A stretch of DNA of 45,769 bases from NCBI GenBank assembly GCA_035353175.1, contig DAOPZC010000040.1, positions 1-45,769 of the forward strand, read 5' to 3'. The translations under genes were made by a program, and so were the position numbers. How positions within the stretch are numbered: the stretch's first letter is position 1; every line of letters begins with the position of its first letter. The DNA comes from DAOPZC01 sp035353175 (GTDB lineage: Bacteria > Verrucomicrobiota > Kiritimatiellia > RFP12 > UBA1067). Below are positions 8,482 to 16,517 of this stretch, one piece after another. The notes below the pieces were generated by a model. That model was given only the letters and a program-made list of their open reading frames with translations. It did no database searches and was not told the origin of the DNA.

Positions 8482-8509
8482 ATTATAGCCGACCGGAATG
8501 GGGAAACAA
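8482..8509 (-). promoter_or_regulatory. Promoter of the DUF116-prenyl synthase gene, nearly leaderless
   Basis: Minus strand TTGTTT (8509-8504), a 16-bp spacer and a perfect TATAAT (8487-8482). The predicted start near 8475 leaves only about 5 nt before the ATG at 8470, and there is no Shine-Dalgarno. Confidence 0.6.
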
Positions 8510-8583
8510 ACCCTTTCCTGATAATGGAAACGATGTATATTATGTTGATTCGATTTTTCAACTCCAACAAGGCGAGGTGGACG

Positions 8584-10104
8584 ATGATACAGGACCCATC
8601 AACCGAAGGATTCAAGCGGCGTTCATTCTTAACGGGCGCGGCCGGCATGACGGCGCTTCTGGCAGCCGCCCAGACTCAGGGCTGCAAAGCGGCCGGCGCA
8701 GTCGCAGCAGGCAAACAGGCGGCCGCGGCGGGCGGCGCACACTTCCCCTCCGATTTCTGGTGGGGATCCGCGACGGCGTCCTACCAGCTCGAAGGCGCGG
8801 CGCACGAAGACGGCCGAAAGCCCAGCGTTTGGGACACGTTTTGCCGCACCCCCGGAAAAGTCGCGAACGGCGACACCGGCGATATCGCATGCGACCACTA
8901 CCACCGCTACGAGGAGGACGTGAAACTGATGGCCGACCTCGGCGTGAAGCACTACCGCTTCAGCATCGCCTGGCCGCGGATCATCCCCGACGGACGCGGC
9001 GCGGTCAACGAAAAGGGCGTCGACTTCTACAAGCGCTTGACGGACTGTCTGCTCAAGCACGGGATCACGCCCCACGCCACCCTGTTCCACTGGGACCTGC
9101 CGCAGGTCCTTCAGGACCGCTACGGAGGCTTCCAGAGCCGCGTCATCGCCGCCGACTTCGGCGCGTATGCCGAGGCCGTCGGCAAACGTCTCGGCGACCG
9201 CATCGCGCACTGGATGACGATGAACGAGATCTCGTGCTTCGCCTTCGGCGCGGGGTACGGGGTCGGCTATACGCCCTCCCATGCGCCCGGCATCAAGCTC
9301 GCGACCATCAAGGAGCGCAGCAACACCTCGCACAACGCGCTGCTGGCGCATGGCACAGCCTGCCAGGCGCTGCGCGCCGCATCGCCGCGCACGTGCAGCG
9401 TCGGCGCCGCCGAGAACTTCAACGCCTATGTGCCGGTCTACGAAACGCCCGAGAACATCGAGGCCGCGCGGCTCGCATTCCTGCGCGACGCTGCCAACGG
9501 CAGCATCCTCTCCCCGATGCTCACGGGCCGCTACTCCGACCCGTGGCTGGACGAGTTCGGCGCGAATGCCCCGGACATCAAAGACGGCGACCTCAAGCTC
9601 ATCAACCAGCCGCTGGACTCGCTCGGGTTCAACTGCTACACGGGCACCTATGTCCGTGCGGCCTCGAACAAGAAGGGCTATGAATCGTTCCCCTGCTTCG
9701 ACGCCTACCCGAAGGGCAGCATGCCGTGGCTCAACATCGTCCCCGAATCGATCTACTGGGGCATCCGGCAGGTCAGCCAAGCGCTCGGGCGCACCGACCT
9801 GCCGATTTTCGTCAGCGAGAACGGCGTTGCCGACGGTGCCACGCCGGACGCCCAAGGATTCGTCGCGGATATCGACCGCCTCATGTACTATCGCCAGTAC
9901 CTGCGCAACGTCCAGCGCGCGCTCTCCGAGGGCTATCCCGTCATCGGATACTTCCCGTGGAGCCTGATGGACAACTTCGAGTGGGCGTGCGGCTACACGA
10001 AACGCTTCGGCATGGTCTACGTGGACTATGCCACGCAAAAGCGGACGCCCAAGCTGAGCTACCATTGGTACCAGCAGGTCATCCGCTGCAACCGCGTGGT
10101 CTGA
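8584..10104 (+). CDS. Tat-exported GH1 beta-glucosidase
   Basis: 506 residues from the ATG at 8584, chosen because GAGGTGG precedes it and it opens a twin-arginine signal (KRRSFLTGAAG, residues 11-21); the frame is open further upstream to 8473. The mature part is a (beta/alpha)8 GH1 glycosidase: FWWGSATASYQLEGA at the start of the barrel, acid/base Glu215 in WMTMNE, nucleophile Glu412 in FVSENG, and aglycone/glycone-site blocks FHWDLPQ and SLMDNFEWACGYTKRFG. It hydrolyses beta-glucosides or related beta-glycosides with retention; which sugar cannot be read from the sequence. Export of a GH1 enzyme is less common than cytoplasmic location. Divergent from the prenyl synthase gene. Confidence 0.93.
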   Translation: MIQDPSTEGFKRRSFLTGAAGMTALLAAAQTQGCKAAGAVAAGKQAAAAGGAHFPSDFWWGSATASYQLEGAAHEDGRKPSVWDTFCRTPGKVANGDTGDIACDHYHRYEEDVKLMADLGVKHYRFSIAWPRIIPDGRGAVNEKGVDFYKRLTDCLLKHGITPHATLFHWDLPQVLQDRYGGFQSRVIAADFGAYAEAVGKRLGDRIAHWMTMNEISCFAFGAGYGVGYTPSHAPGIKLATIKERSNTSHNALLAHGTACQALRAASPRTCSVGAAENFNAYVPVYETPENIEAARLAFLRDAANGSILSPMLTGRYSDPWLDEFGANAPDIKDGDLKLINQPLDSLGFNCYTGTYVRAASNKKGYESFPCFDAYPKGSMPWLNIVPESIYWGIRQVSQALGRTDLPIFVSENGVADGATPDAQGFVADIDRLMYYRQYLRNVQRALSEGYPVIGYFPWSLMDNFEWACGYTKRFGMVYVDYATQKRTPKLSYHWYQQVIRCNRVV

Positions 10105-10133
10105 CCGGTTCGCCCGCCCGGGCGATCATGACG

Positions 10134-10173
10134 AAAAAAAGCACCCGGCCTTCCTTCAAGCCGGGTGCTTTTT
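10134..10173. terminator. Bidirectional Rho-independent terminator
   Basis: Perfect 9-bp stem GCACCCGGC (10141-10149) / GCCGGGTGC (10160-10168) with a 10-nt loop, flanked by seven A on the left and five T on the right. It serves the convergent GH1 gene and the minus-strand gene ending at 10198. Confidence 0.93.
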
Positions 10174-10197
10174 CCTGCCACCGGGGCGGCGCGGCGC

Positions 10198-11448
10198 TTA
10201 CCGCTCTTGTTCCCAACGGCGGCGGTAACCTTGGACCCTGTCCAGCTCGAGGTGTCCGTAGAGGCGCTGCACGTCCTGCATCTGCGCAATGATCCACGGC
10301 GCCGAAATCGTCTCGCCGTTCTTGGTGAAAACGAGGTCGTCACACAGATACGTGCAGGAATGGATGGCGTCGCCCGACTTGTTCAAAAACATCAGGGCGT
10401 CCCCGTATTTGTAGGGAGGCTCGACCTTGTCATATCCCTCGAGCAACCGGTTGGCGGCCAGCCGCAGGTCCAGAAAAATGTTTTGGGGCGAATAGCTGAA
10501 GAAATTGAAGGTCGTCCAGTGGCAGTCCGGCAACCGCCCGGTCGTGGCCAGGTCAAGCGTGGGATAGGTGTATATCAGCTTGCGCGGTTGCGCCGGCATC
10601 AGGTGCGACAGCCCCAGCCGCCCGCCGCCCGGAAGCTGGCTGATCGACGAAAGGATGGGGAGCACATCTTTGCGCCGGTAGGCCGCCGACCAATAATCCT
10701 CCAGCTTCCCGGTGTCGTCTTCCGTGCCCACCATCAGATAGGCCATGACCGCCCGCTTGCGGGTCCCGAGCTTGGCAAGGTCTCTCGCCTCCGCATCGCT
10801 TTGCGCATAGCTCATCAGCACCGACAAGTCGCTGAAGCACAGCACATCTCCCCGCCGATAGGTCAGCCGCCTGAGCAGGTCGACGATTTTCGGGCGCACC
10901 TTGCGTTGACCGATCCAATCCTCCACGCTCCGGTCGAGAATATAGATGGGGTTGGCGTAATACTCGTTGACCGGCGTTTTGGCCAACTCCTGATAAATCG
11001 TGCGCCGCGCCGCATCTCCGAGCGACTCCACGTCCGCCACGGTCGGAAAAATCGTGACGGACTCCGGGCCGCGGAGAATCGCGCGTCCGTCGGACAGCCA
11101 CCGGTCCACGGTGGCGGGGACAATACCGGCGGCAAGCAGGAAACGCTTGAGGTTTTCAACCGAGGCCCCCGGAAAACTCCAGCTGGGCTGGGAATGGGGC
11201 AACAGGGTGTTCGCCACGATCCAATCCGGAGCTTCGATGTGCAGGTAATGCCACTGGATCCTGCCCCACGGACCTGGCCGGCAATGATAAATCTGCGCGT
11301 TCGGCGACGGCTCCGTGCCGCTGGCGCCGGCAGAAGGCGCAAACAAAATGAAATACGCGACCACGCTCAGCATGACCGACAGATGCAGCAACACGAACAG
11401 CACATGGCGAGCATCCACCGCCAAGACCCGACTGGAAAATAGCCGCAT
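10198..11448 (-). CDS. Membrane-anchored protein of unknown function, possible papain-like fold
   Basis: 416 residues from the ATG at 11448, preceded by AGGAAAGG; the frame runs further upstream but only inside the SDR gene. One transmembrane segment at about residues 18-37, then a large extracytoplasmic part. I do not recognise the family with certainty. The C-terminal region has DCHWTTFNFF (Cys309 at the start of a likely helix) and, about 50 residues later, GDALMFLN..AIHSCTYLCDDLVFTKNG (His363 on a strand). This order and spacing recalls the Cys-helix then GD..FF..H.G.Y layout of NlpC/P60-type cysteine peptidases, so a peptidoglycan or amide hydrolase role is possible but inferred. It lies 56 bp downstream of the SDR gene, probably in the same operon. 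Confidence 0.7.
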   Translation of the reverse strand: MRLFSSRVLAVDARHVLFVLLHLSVMLSVVAYFILFAPSAGASGTEPSPNAQIYHCRPGPWGRIQWHYLHIEAPDWIVANTLLPHSQPSWSFPGASVENLKRFLLAAGIVPATVDRWLSDGRAILRGPESVTIFPTVADVESLGDAARRTIYQELAKTPVNEYYANPIYILDRSVEDWIGQRKVRPKIVDLLRRLTYRRGDVLCFSDLSVLMSYAQSDAEARDLAKLGTRKRAVMAYLMVGTEDDTGKLEDYWSAAYRRKDVLPILSSISQLPGGGRLGLSHLMPAQPRKLIYTYPTLDLATTGRLPDCHWTTFNFFSYSPQNIFLDLRLAANRLLEGYDKVEPPYKYGDALMFLNKSGDAIHSCTYLCDDLVFTKNGETISAPWIIAQMQDVQRLYGHLELDRVQGYRRRWEQER

Positions 11449-11504
11449 GAAAACCTTTCCTGCCCGACGCCACAGCCGTGACGAGCGCGCCGAGAACAAA
11501 ACCG

Positions 11505-12263
11505 TTAAGGGTAGTTCTGACCCGTCGGACGGATCATGATTTCGCTGACATTGACGTGCGGAGGCTGCGAAAGCAACCAGGCCACACCGTCCGCAATAGA
11601 CTGCGGCTCGAGCACCTTGCCGTAATGCGCGACGCTCTTGCCGAAATTCTCGGGCGTGTAGCCGGCCACATCTTGAAAACCGCTCACCACTATGCCCGGC
11701 ATGACCGTCGATACGCGCACGCCTTTCGAGCAGACCTCTTGCCGCAGAGCCTCCGCCGCCGCGCTGACCGCAAACTTGCTGGAGCCGTAGAAGCCACTGT
11801 AAGGTGAAATGTTGCGGCCCGCCACAGAACTGACCACCACGATGTCGCCGTGCCCCTGCCGGACCATGCGCTGTCCCGCCAGCCGCATCAGATACGCCGC
11901 GCCCAACACGTTGGTCTGATAAAGCTCCTGCCACTGCGCCGCATCGCTGCCGAGGATACCGCCCGCCAACCCGCGCCCCGCATTCACCACGACGATGTCG
12001 ATCTTGCGGCCGCCCTCCTCCCACGCGAGGGCCCGTTCCAGAAGCGTTTCGACATCGGCGCGCTGCCCGGCGTCGCCCGCAACCGCCAGCGCGCTTCCGC
12101 CCAGCGCGGCGATTCCCTCGGCCAGCGCATCCAATTTCTCTTTTCGGCGTGCGTGGATCACCACCGACGCGCCCGCGCGCGCCAGCGTCAACGCCACCGC
12201 CCGCCCGATCCCGGAACTCGCGCCCGTCACAACCGCCGTCTTGCCTGAAAACACCTTACACAT
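11505..12263 (-). CDS. Short-chain dehydrogenase/reductase (SDR)
   Basis: 252 residues from the ATG at 12263, which has GGAAAGGA upstream; an in-frame Met 11 codons earlier is less likely. Classical SDR fold: cofactor motif TGASSGIG (13-20), NAG (94-96), catalytic Ser in VVSSVAG (145/146), and Tyr159/Lys163 in YGSSK. HARRKEK after the second strand suggests NADP(H) preference. It most resembles the YdfG/SDR-c oxidoreductases that act on 3-hydroxy acids or small carbonyls, but the substrate is unknown. Cytoplasmic, and first gene of a likely two-gene unit with the membrane protein at 10198-11448. Confidence 0.9.
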   Translation of the reverse strand: MCKVFSGKTAVVTGASSGIGRAVALTLARAGASVVIHARRKEKLDALAEGIAALGGSALAVAGDAGQRADVETLLERALAWEEGGRKIDIVVVNAGRGLAGGILGSDAAQWQELYQTNVLGAAYLMRLAGQRMVRQGHGDIVVVSSVAGRNISPYSGFYGSSKFAVSAAAEALRQEVCSKGVRVSTVMPGIVVSGFQDVAGYTPENFGKSVAHYGKVLEPQSIADGVAWLLSQPPHVNVSEIMIRPTGQNYP

Positions 12264-12754
12264 GCCGCCGGTCCTTTCCGCCACACACCGACCCAAAATT
12301 AAAGTGTTAGTTTATCAAGCAACCGACGCGCGCTTCAAGCGGCAAAACGACGTCCTCTCGCCTTTCAGAGAGGAGTCAGGCCGGAGACGTAATAGTTTTA
12401 ACACCGCGAAGACGAAAAATTTGTTCGAGGTTCGCACCCCGTCCGCCAAAGTGGCGCGGGACGTCCCGCACCGCGCAGAATATGCGTTTGGTTTCCGCTC
12501 CGCAATCGGCGCGTCGGGTCTCCGCGCCCCTCATCTTGCCGAATGGACTTCTCATCCCACTCCCTACCACTCACGATTTCCCATTCCCTACTCACGACTC
12601 ACCGCTCCCTACCTGCCACTCCCAAAATGTTGATTTCCCTCCCTATCTGTAGCGCGAGAATCGGCTTGAGCCGAAACACAGAAGCAGATTATAGTACCCG
12701 CACGATGCTTTGATATGTACGGCGGACAAGCTGAAAGTGAAGGGAGGCTTTGAA
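12264..12754. other. Intergenic region with a pyrimidine-rich low-complexity tract
   Basis: About 490 bp between divergent genes. From roughly 12545 to 12650 the plus strand is strongly C/T-rich, with loosely repeated units such as ACTCACGA, CCCATTCCC and CTCCCTACC. A similar shorter tract (GACTCACGACTCGC) is at 25359. No convincing gene is present. The promoter of the downstream operon lies at its right end. Confidence 0.6.
12661..12695 (+). promoter_or_regulatory. Promoter of the oxidoreductase operon with an overlapping palindrome
   Basis: TTGAGC (12666-12671), an 18-bp spacer and TATAGT (12690-12695). The -35 hexamer lies in the palindrome TCGGCT-TG-AGCCGA (12661-12674), a possible operator. 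Confidence 0.5.
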
Positions 12755-14134
12755 ATGGATGCGACGGCGACCAATCGGCGGCAGTTTGTGGCAGGCACGT
12801 TGGCGGCGGCGGGAGCGGCGGCGGCGCCGCGCATGACCCGCGCGGCAAGTGCGAACGACAAGATCCGGATGGGATTCATCGGCGTCGGCAACCGGGGATC
12901 GCAATTGCTGCGCCTCTTCATGATGCAGCCGGACATGGACGTCACGGCCCTGTGCGATGTTTACGAGCCCTTCCTCTCGCGCGACTTCAGCAAAGTGGCG
13001 CAACGCTACAAAGACGAATTGCCCGGCCGCATTCCAAACCTTGGCGAGACGTTCCCCAAGCCGCCCAAGCTGTACAAGGATTACCGCCAGCTTTTAGAGG
13101 ACAAAGACATCGACGCGGTCTGCATCGCCACGCCGGACCACTGGCACGCCCTGCAGATGATCGACGCGGTCAAGGCCGGCAAAGATGTCTATGTCGAGAA
13201 GCCCCTGACCGCAACCATCCTCGAGGGGCGCAAGATGGTGGAAGCCCAGCAGGCGACAGGACGGGTCGTGGCGGTGGGATTGAACCGGCGCGGCAACCCG
13301 TCCTACCGGAAACTGGCGGAGGTGCTGCACGGCGGCGCGCTGGGCAACCTCTGCGTAGCGAATGCAGCCCGCATCAGCGACCTCTACCCGGACGGCATCG
13401 GCAAACAGCAGCCGGCCGAACCGCCGCGGGATTTCGATTGGGACCTGTGGCTCGGGCCGCGCGCGTACCGCCCTTACAAATACAACATCGCGCCGTACAA
13501 ATTCCGCTGGTACAACGATTTTTCGTCGCAGGTCGGCAACTGGGGCGTGCACTACATCGACGCGATCCGCTGGATGATGCAGGAGACCGCGCCGTGCGCG
13601 GTCTCGGCGCACGGCTCCAAGCTGCTGGACCACGACGCCGACATCATGGACACCATGGCCGTGACCTTCGAATTCGCATCGGGGCGCCTCCTCACCTTCC
13701 AGATGTTCGAGTCGTGCGGCGGGCCGATCTTCCCTTACGGCGAAATCGAGATCCGCGGCAACAAGGGCGTCGTGTACGCGGACGAGAAAGGCTACCGGAT
13801 CATCCCGGCCAATGCCGGCCAGTTCCAGTCCTGGAAACGGCTGGTGGAGCCGGAAGAGTTCACGGTGAAGGAGAAAGCGCTGCCGGACGGCAGCAGCTCC
13901 GTCAGCACCGGGGGCCTGATCCGCGACTTCCTCGACTGCGTCAAGTCGCGCAAGGCGCCGTTCTGTCCGCTGGAGGAGGGACACCGCTCCACATCCTTCG
14001 CGCATCTCGCCAACATCGCGGTCAAAATGAAGCAGCGCCTGGAGTGGGACGGCGCGAAAGAGCGCTTCACCAACTGCGAAAAGGCCAACGCGCTTTTGAG
14101 CTACGAATACCGCAAACCATGGAAACTGGGGTGA
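12755..14134 (+). CDS. Tat-exported Gfo/Idh/MocA family oxidoreductase
   Basis: 459 residues from the ATG at 12755, chosen for the GGGAGG Shine-Dalgarno and the twin-arginine signal it opens (NRRQFVAGTLAAAG, residues 7-20). N-terminal Rossmann domain with FIGVGNRG (41-48) and the family's EKP motif (148-150) after ATPDHWHALQMIDAVKAGKDVYV; C-terminal dehydratase-like domain with GNWGVHYIDAIRWMM, which holds the usual catalytic His/Asp region. The family oxidises or reduces sugars, inositols and their derivatives with tightly held NAD(P); PVC bacteria have many exported copies. Tat export would let it fold with cofactor before transport. First gene of an operon with the epimerase 5 bp downstream; substrate unknown. 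Confidence 0.92.
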   Translation: MDATATNRRQFVAGTLAAAGAAAAPRMTRAASANDKIRMGFIGVGNRGSQLLRLFMMQPDMDVTALCDVYEPFLSRDFSKVAQRYKDELPGRIPNLGETFPKPPKLYKDYRQLLEDKDIDAVCIATPDHWHALQMIDAVKAGKDVYVEKPLTATILEGRKMVEAQQATGRVVAVGLNRRGNPSYRKLAEVLHGGALGNLCVANAARISDLYPDGIGKQQPAEPPRDFDWDLWLGPRAYRPYKYNIAPYKFRWYNDFSSQVGNWGVHYIDAIRWMMQETAPCAVSAHGSKLLDHDADIMDTMAVTFEFASGRLLTFQMFESCGGPIFPYGEIEIRGNKGVVYADEKGYRIIPANAGQFQSWKRLVEPEEFTVKEKALPDGSSSVSTGGLIRDFLDCVKSRKAPFCPLEEGHRSTSFAHLANIAVKMKQRLEWDGAKERFTNCEKANALLSYEYRKPWKLG

Positions 14135-14139
14135 CCCGC

Positions 14140-15093
14140 ATGAAACGACGCGATTTCCTGAAGGGCGCGGCGCTGGCCGCCGCGGCCGCTCCGCTGCAGA
14201 ACGTCCGGGCGCAGCAGCCGCCGCAGAACGTGTGCCTGCACACGTTCTCGAAGCCGCTGCAGTGGCTGGGCTACGACGCGCTGGCGGAAACGCTGGCGCA
14301 GGCTGGTTACGGGGGCATCGACCTCTCCGTCAGGCCCAAAGGGCATGTCGAGCCGGAAAAAGTGGGCGCGGACCTGCCCAAGGCGGTCGAAGCTGCGCGC
14401 AAGCACGGCCTCAAGGTCGATATGATCGTCACGGCTATCACGGCCGCGGAAGAGCCGCTGGCCGAGCGCACCCTCAAGACGGCCGCGCAGTGCGGGGTCA
14501 AGGTCTACCGCATGGGCTACGTCAAGTACGATGAAGCCCTGGGCGTGGAGGGCTCGATCGCGAAGCACCGCAAGACCATGGAGGGTCTGCAGGCGCTGAA
14601 CCAGGCGTGCGGCCTCACGGGGTGCTACCAGAACCACCACGCTTGGAACGGGGACCTGTTCGGCGGACCGGTGTGGGACATCTATTACATGCTCAAAGGC
14701 CTCGACCCGCAGTGGGTCGGATGCCAGTATGACGTGCGGCACGCGGTCGCCGAGGCCGGCGGCTCGTGGTCCGTGGCCTTGAAGCTCATCGCGCCGTACA
14801 TCCGCTGCACCTGCCTGAAGGACTTCGTCTGGGCGAAGCCGAAGGGCAAGTGGATTCCCGACAACACGTTTGCGGGCGAGGGCATGGTGCCGTGGGAGGC
14901 GTACTTCAAGCTGATCAAAGCGCTGAAGATCGGCGGGCCGGCTTCGGTGCACTGCGAGTGGGAGCTGTTCACGAAAGCGGAGCTGGCGCTGCCGGAGGCC
15001 GAGCGCCGCGCGCTCGCCGTGCGCAAAATGAAACGCGACGCCGATTTCTTCAGGTCGCAGCTCGAGAAATACGGCGTCACGACGGGCGCTTGA
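14140..15093 (+). CDS. Tat-signal sugar-phosphate isomerase/epimerase-like TIM-barrel protein
   Basis: 317 residues from the ATG at 14140; another in-frame ATG at 14119 lies inside the preceding gene. The N-terminus is a textbook twin-arginine signal (MKRRDFLKGAALAAAAAP). The rest is an AP-endonuclease-2/xylose-isomerase-type TIM barrel: YGGIDLSVRP early, then metal-site-like residues in CYQNHHAW, VGCQYDVRHAV and SVHCEWELF. Such proteins isomerise or epimerise sugars or keto-sugars with a divalent metal. It lies 5 bp after the oxidoreductase and 29 bp before the enolase-superfamily gene, all with Tat signals, so the three probably act on one substrate in the periplasm. The exact reaction is not known. 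Confidence 0.85.
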   Translation: MKRRDFLKGAALAAAAAPLQNVRAQQPPQNVCLHTFSKPLQWLGYDALAETLAQAGYGGIDLSVRPKGHVEPEKVGADLPKAVEAARKHGLKVDMIVTAITAAEEPLAERTLKTAAQCGVKVYRMGYVKYDEALGVEGSIAKHRKTMEGLQALNQACGLTGCYQNHHAWNGDLFGGPVWDIYYMLKGLDPQWVGCQYDVRHAVAEAGGSWSVALKLIAPYIRCTCLKDFVWAKPKGKWIPDNTFAGEGMVPWEAYFKLIKALKIGGPASVHCEWELFTKAELALPEAERRALAVRKMKRDADFFRSQLEKYGVTTGA

Positions 15094-15122
15094 AACAGGG
15101 CGGCGGAAACGAAAGGACGGGC

Positions 15123-16517
15123 ATGAAACGCAGAGATTTTCTGAAAGCCGCAACGGTTGCGGCGGGCGGTTTTCTGTCGGGCGGATGCAAGCTGGCGGGT
15201 GCGGCGGCGGAAGAAAAAACGCCCCGCAAAAAGATCACCGTGGCCGATACGGGATGCGAGTTCGAACGCGAGCCGCTGCTGCGCCCGTTCGGCTTCAAGG
15301 GCGGCTATCTGACCAACGTCTGGCAGAGCGTCGCCATGATCCGCAGCACGAGCGGCCAGCGCGGCATCGGCGTCTGCACGCACAGCACGCTGTGGAGCGA
15401 CGCCTCGGTATTCGCCTCGAACACCGAAGCCGGCGGCAACGCGCTGATGTTCGCCCTGACCGCGCACGCGCTGCGCGTCATGAAAGGCAGAACCTTCTCC
15501 GACCCCGTCGCTTTCAACGACGAGCTGTTCAGCGAGGTCTACGAATACGGCAAGCGCATCACGGGCCACGCGAAGCTTCGCCAGACCTTCGCGCTGAACG
15601 CCCTCGTCGGCGTCGACAACGCGGCGTGGCTGCTCTTCGCCAAAGAGAACGGCATCGCCACGTTCGACGACATGATTCCCGCCGCGTACAAGCCGGCGCT
15701 CTCGCAGCATCACCCGAAGGCCGCCTCGATCCCGCTGATGGCCTACACGATCCCGATCGAGGAGATCAAGCAAGCCGTCGCCGAAGGCGCCTTTTTCATG
15801 AAGATCAAAATCGGTCAGAAGGGCACGCAGGCGGAGATGCTGGAAAAGGACATGGCCCGCGTGAGCGCCATCCACGCGGCGCTCGCCGGGTGCCGCACTC
15901 CCTACACGAAGAGCGGGAAACTGCCGTATTATTTCGACGCGAACGGTCGCTATGAAAAGAAGGAGACGTTGCTGCGGCTGATCGATCACACGAAGAAAAT
16001 CGGTGCCTTCGATCAGATCGCCATCATCGAAGAGCCGTTCGACGAAACGCGCGAGATCGACGTGAGCGACATCCCGGTGCGGCTGGCTGCCGACGAGAGT
16101 GCGCACACGGACAGAGACGCGGTCGTCCGCATCCAAATGGGCTATAAGGCAATCGCGCTGAAAGCGATCGCGAAAACGCTGAGCATGACCATGAAGATCG
16201 CCCAGGCGGCGCACGACCGGGACATCCCTTGTTTCTGTGCGGACTTGACGGTCAATCCGATCCTCGTGGAGTGGAACAAGTGCGTGGCGGCACGTCTGAA
16301 ATCCTTCCCGGGGATGGAAGGCCTGGGCCTCGTCGAAACGAACGGGCACCAGAACTACCGGAACTGGGCGACGATGCGCAGCTATCATCCGTATCCCGAC
16401 GCGCCCTGGTCAAAGACCGACCGCGGCGTATTCAATCTGGACGCGGACTACTACGCGAAAAGCGGCGGGATCTTCGCGCCTCTGCCGCATTACGAAGCGA
16501 TGTTCCCCCAGGGTTAG
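15123..16517 (+). CDS. Tat-signal enolase-superfamily (mandelate racemase/muconate lactonizing-like) enzyme
   Basis: 464 residues with twin-arginine signal MKRRDFLKAATVAAGG and a Cys at position 22 (SGGCKL) that could be a lipidation site, though the lipobox is imperfect. The barrel shows the superfamily layout: Lys pair in MKIKI (226-230), then three metal ligands Asp272 (FDANGRY), Glu303/304 (IIEEPFDE) and Asp324 (AADES), followed by Lys residues in YKAIALKAIAKTL. Superfamily members abstract a proton alpha to a carboxylate, giving epimerisation or dehydration of acid sugars or dipeptides. With the oxidoreductase and epimerase upstream, sugar-acid conversion in the periplasm is plausible. 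Its last 4 bp overlap the end of the convergent radical SAM gene. Confidence 0.85.
   Translation: MKRRDFLKAATVAAGGFLSGGCKLAGAAAEEKTPRKKITVADTGCEFEREPLLRPFGFKGGYLTNVWQSVAMIRSTSGQRGIGVCTHSTLWSDASVFASNTEAGGNALMFALTAHALRVMKGRTFSDPVAFNDELFSEVYEYGKRITGHAKLRQTFALNALVGVDNAAWLLFAKENGIATFDDMIPAAYKPALSQHHPKAASIPLMAYTIPIEEIKQAVAEGAFFMKIKIGQKGTQAEMLEKDMARVSAIHAALAGCRTPYTKSGKLPYYFDANGRYEKKETLLRLIDHTKKIGAFDQIAIIEEPFDETREIDVSDIPVRLAADESAHTDRDAVVRIQMGYKAIALKAIAKTLSMTMKIAQAAHDRDIPCFCADLTVNPILVEWNKCVAARLKSFPGMEGLGLVETNGHQNYRNWATMRSYHPYPDAPWSKTDRGVFNLDADYYAKSGGIFAPLPHYEAMFPQG

Noticed and set aside
6539..8488. Long plus-strand open frame opposite the propeller and prenyl synthase genes
   Set aside because: It lies antisense to two genes with clear domain motifs, is rich in Arg, His and Pro and has no recognisable domain; a by-product of high GC content.
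8629..10065. Minus-strand open frame opposite the GH1 gene
   Set aside because: The plus strand holds both catalytic Glu motifs of GH1; the antisense frame has no Shine-Dalgarno or family match.
12952..14139. Upstream extension of the epimerase frame through the oxidoreductase gene
   Set aside because: The region is coded in another frame by the oxidoreductase; the Tat signal fixes the epimerase start at 14140.
14685..16388. 567-codon minus-strand frame opposite the enolase-superfamily gene
   Set aside because: The sense gene has all metal-ligand motifs and a Tat signal; the antisense product is Arg/Val/His-rich noise.
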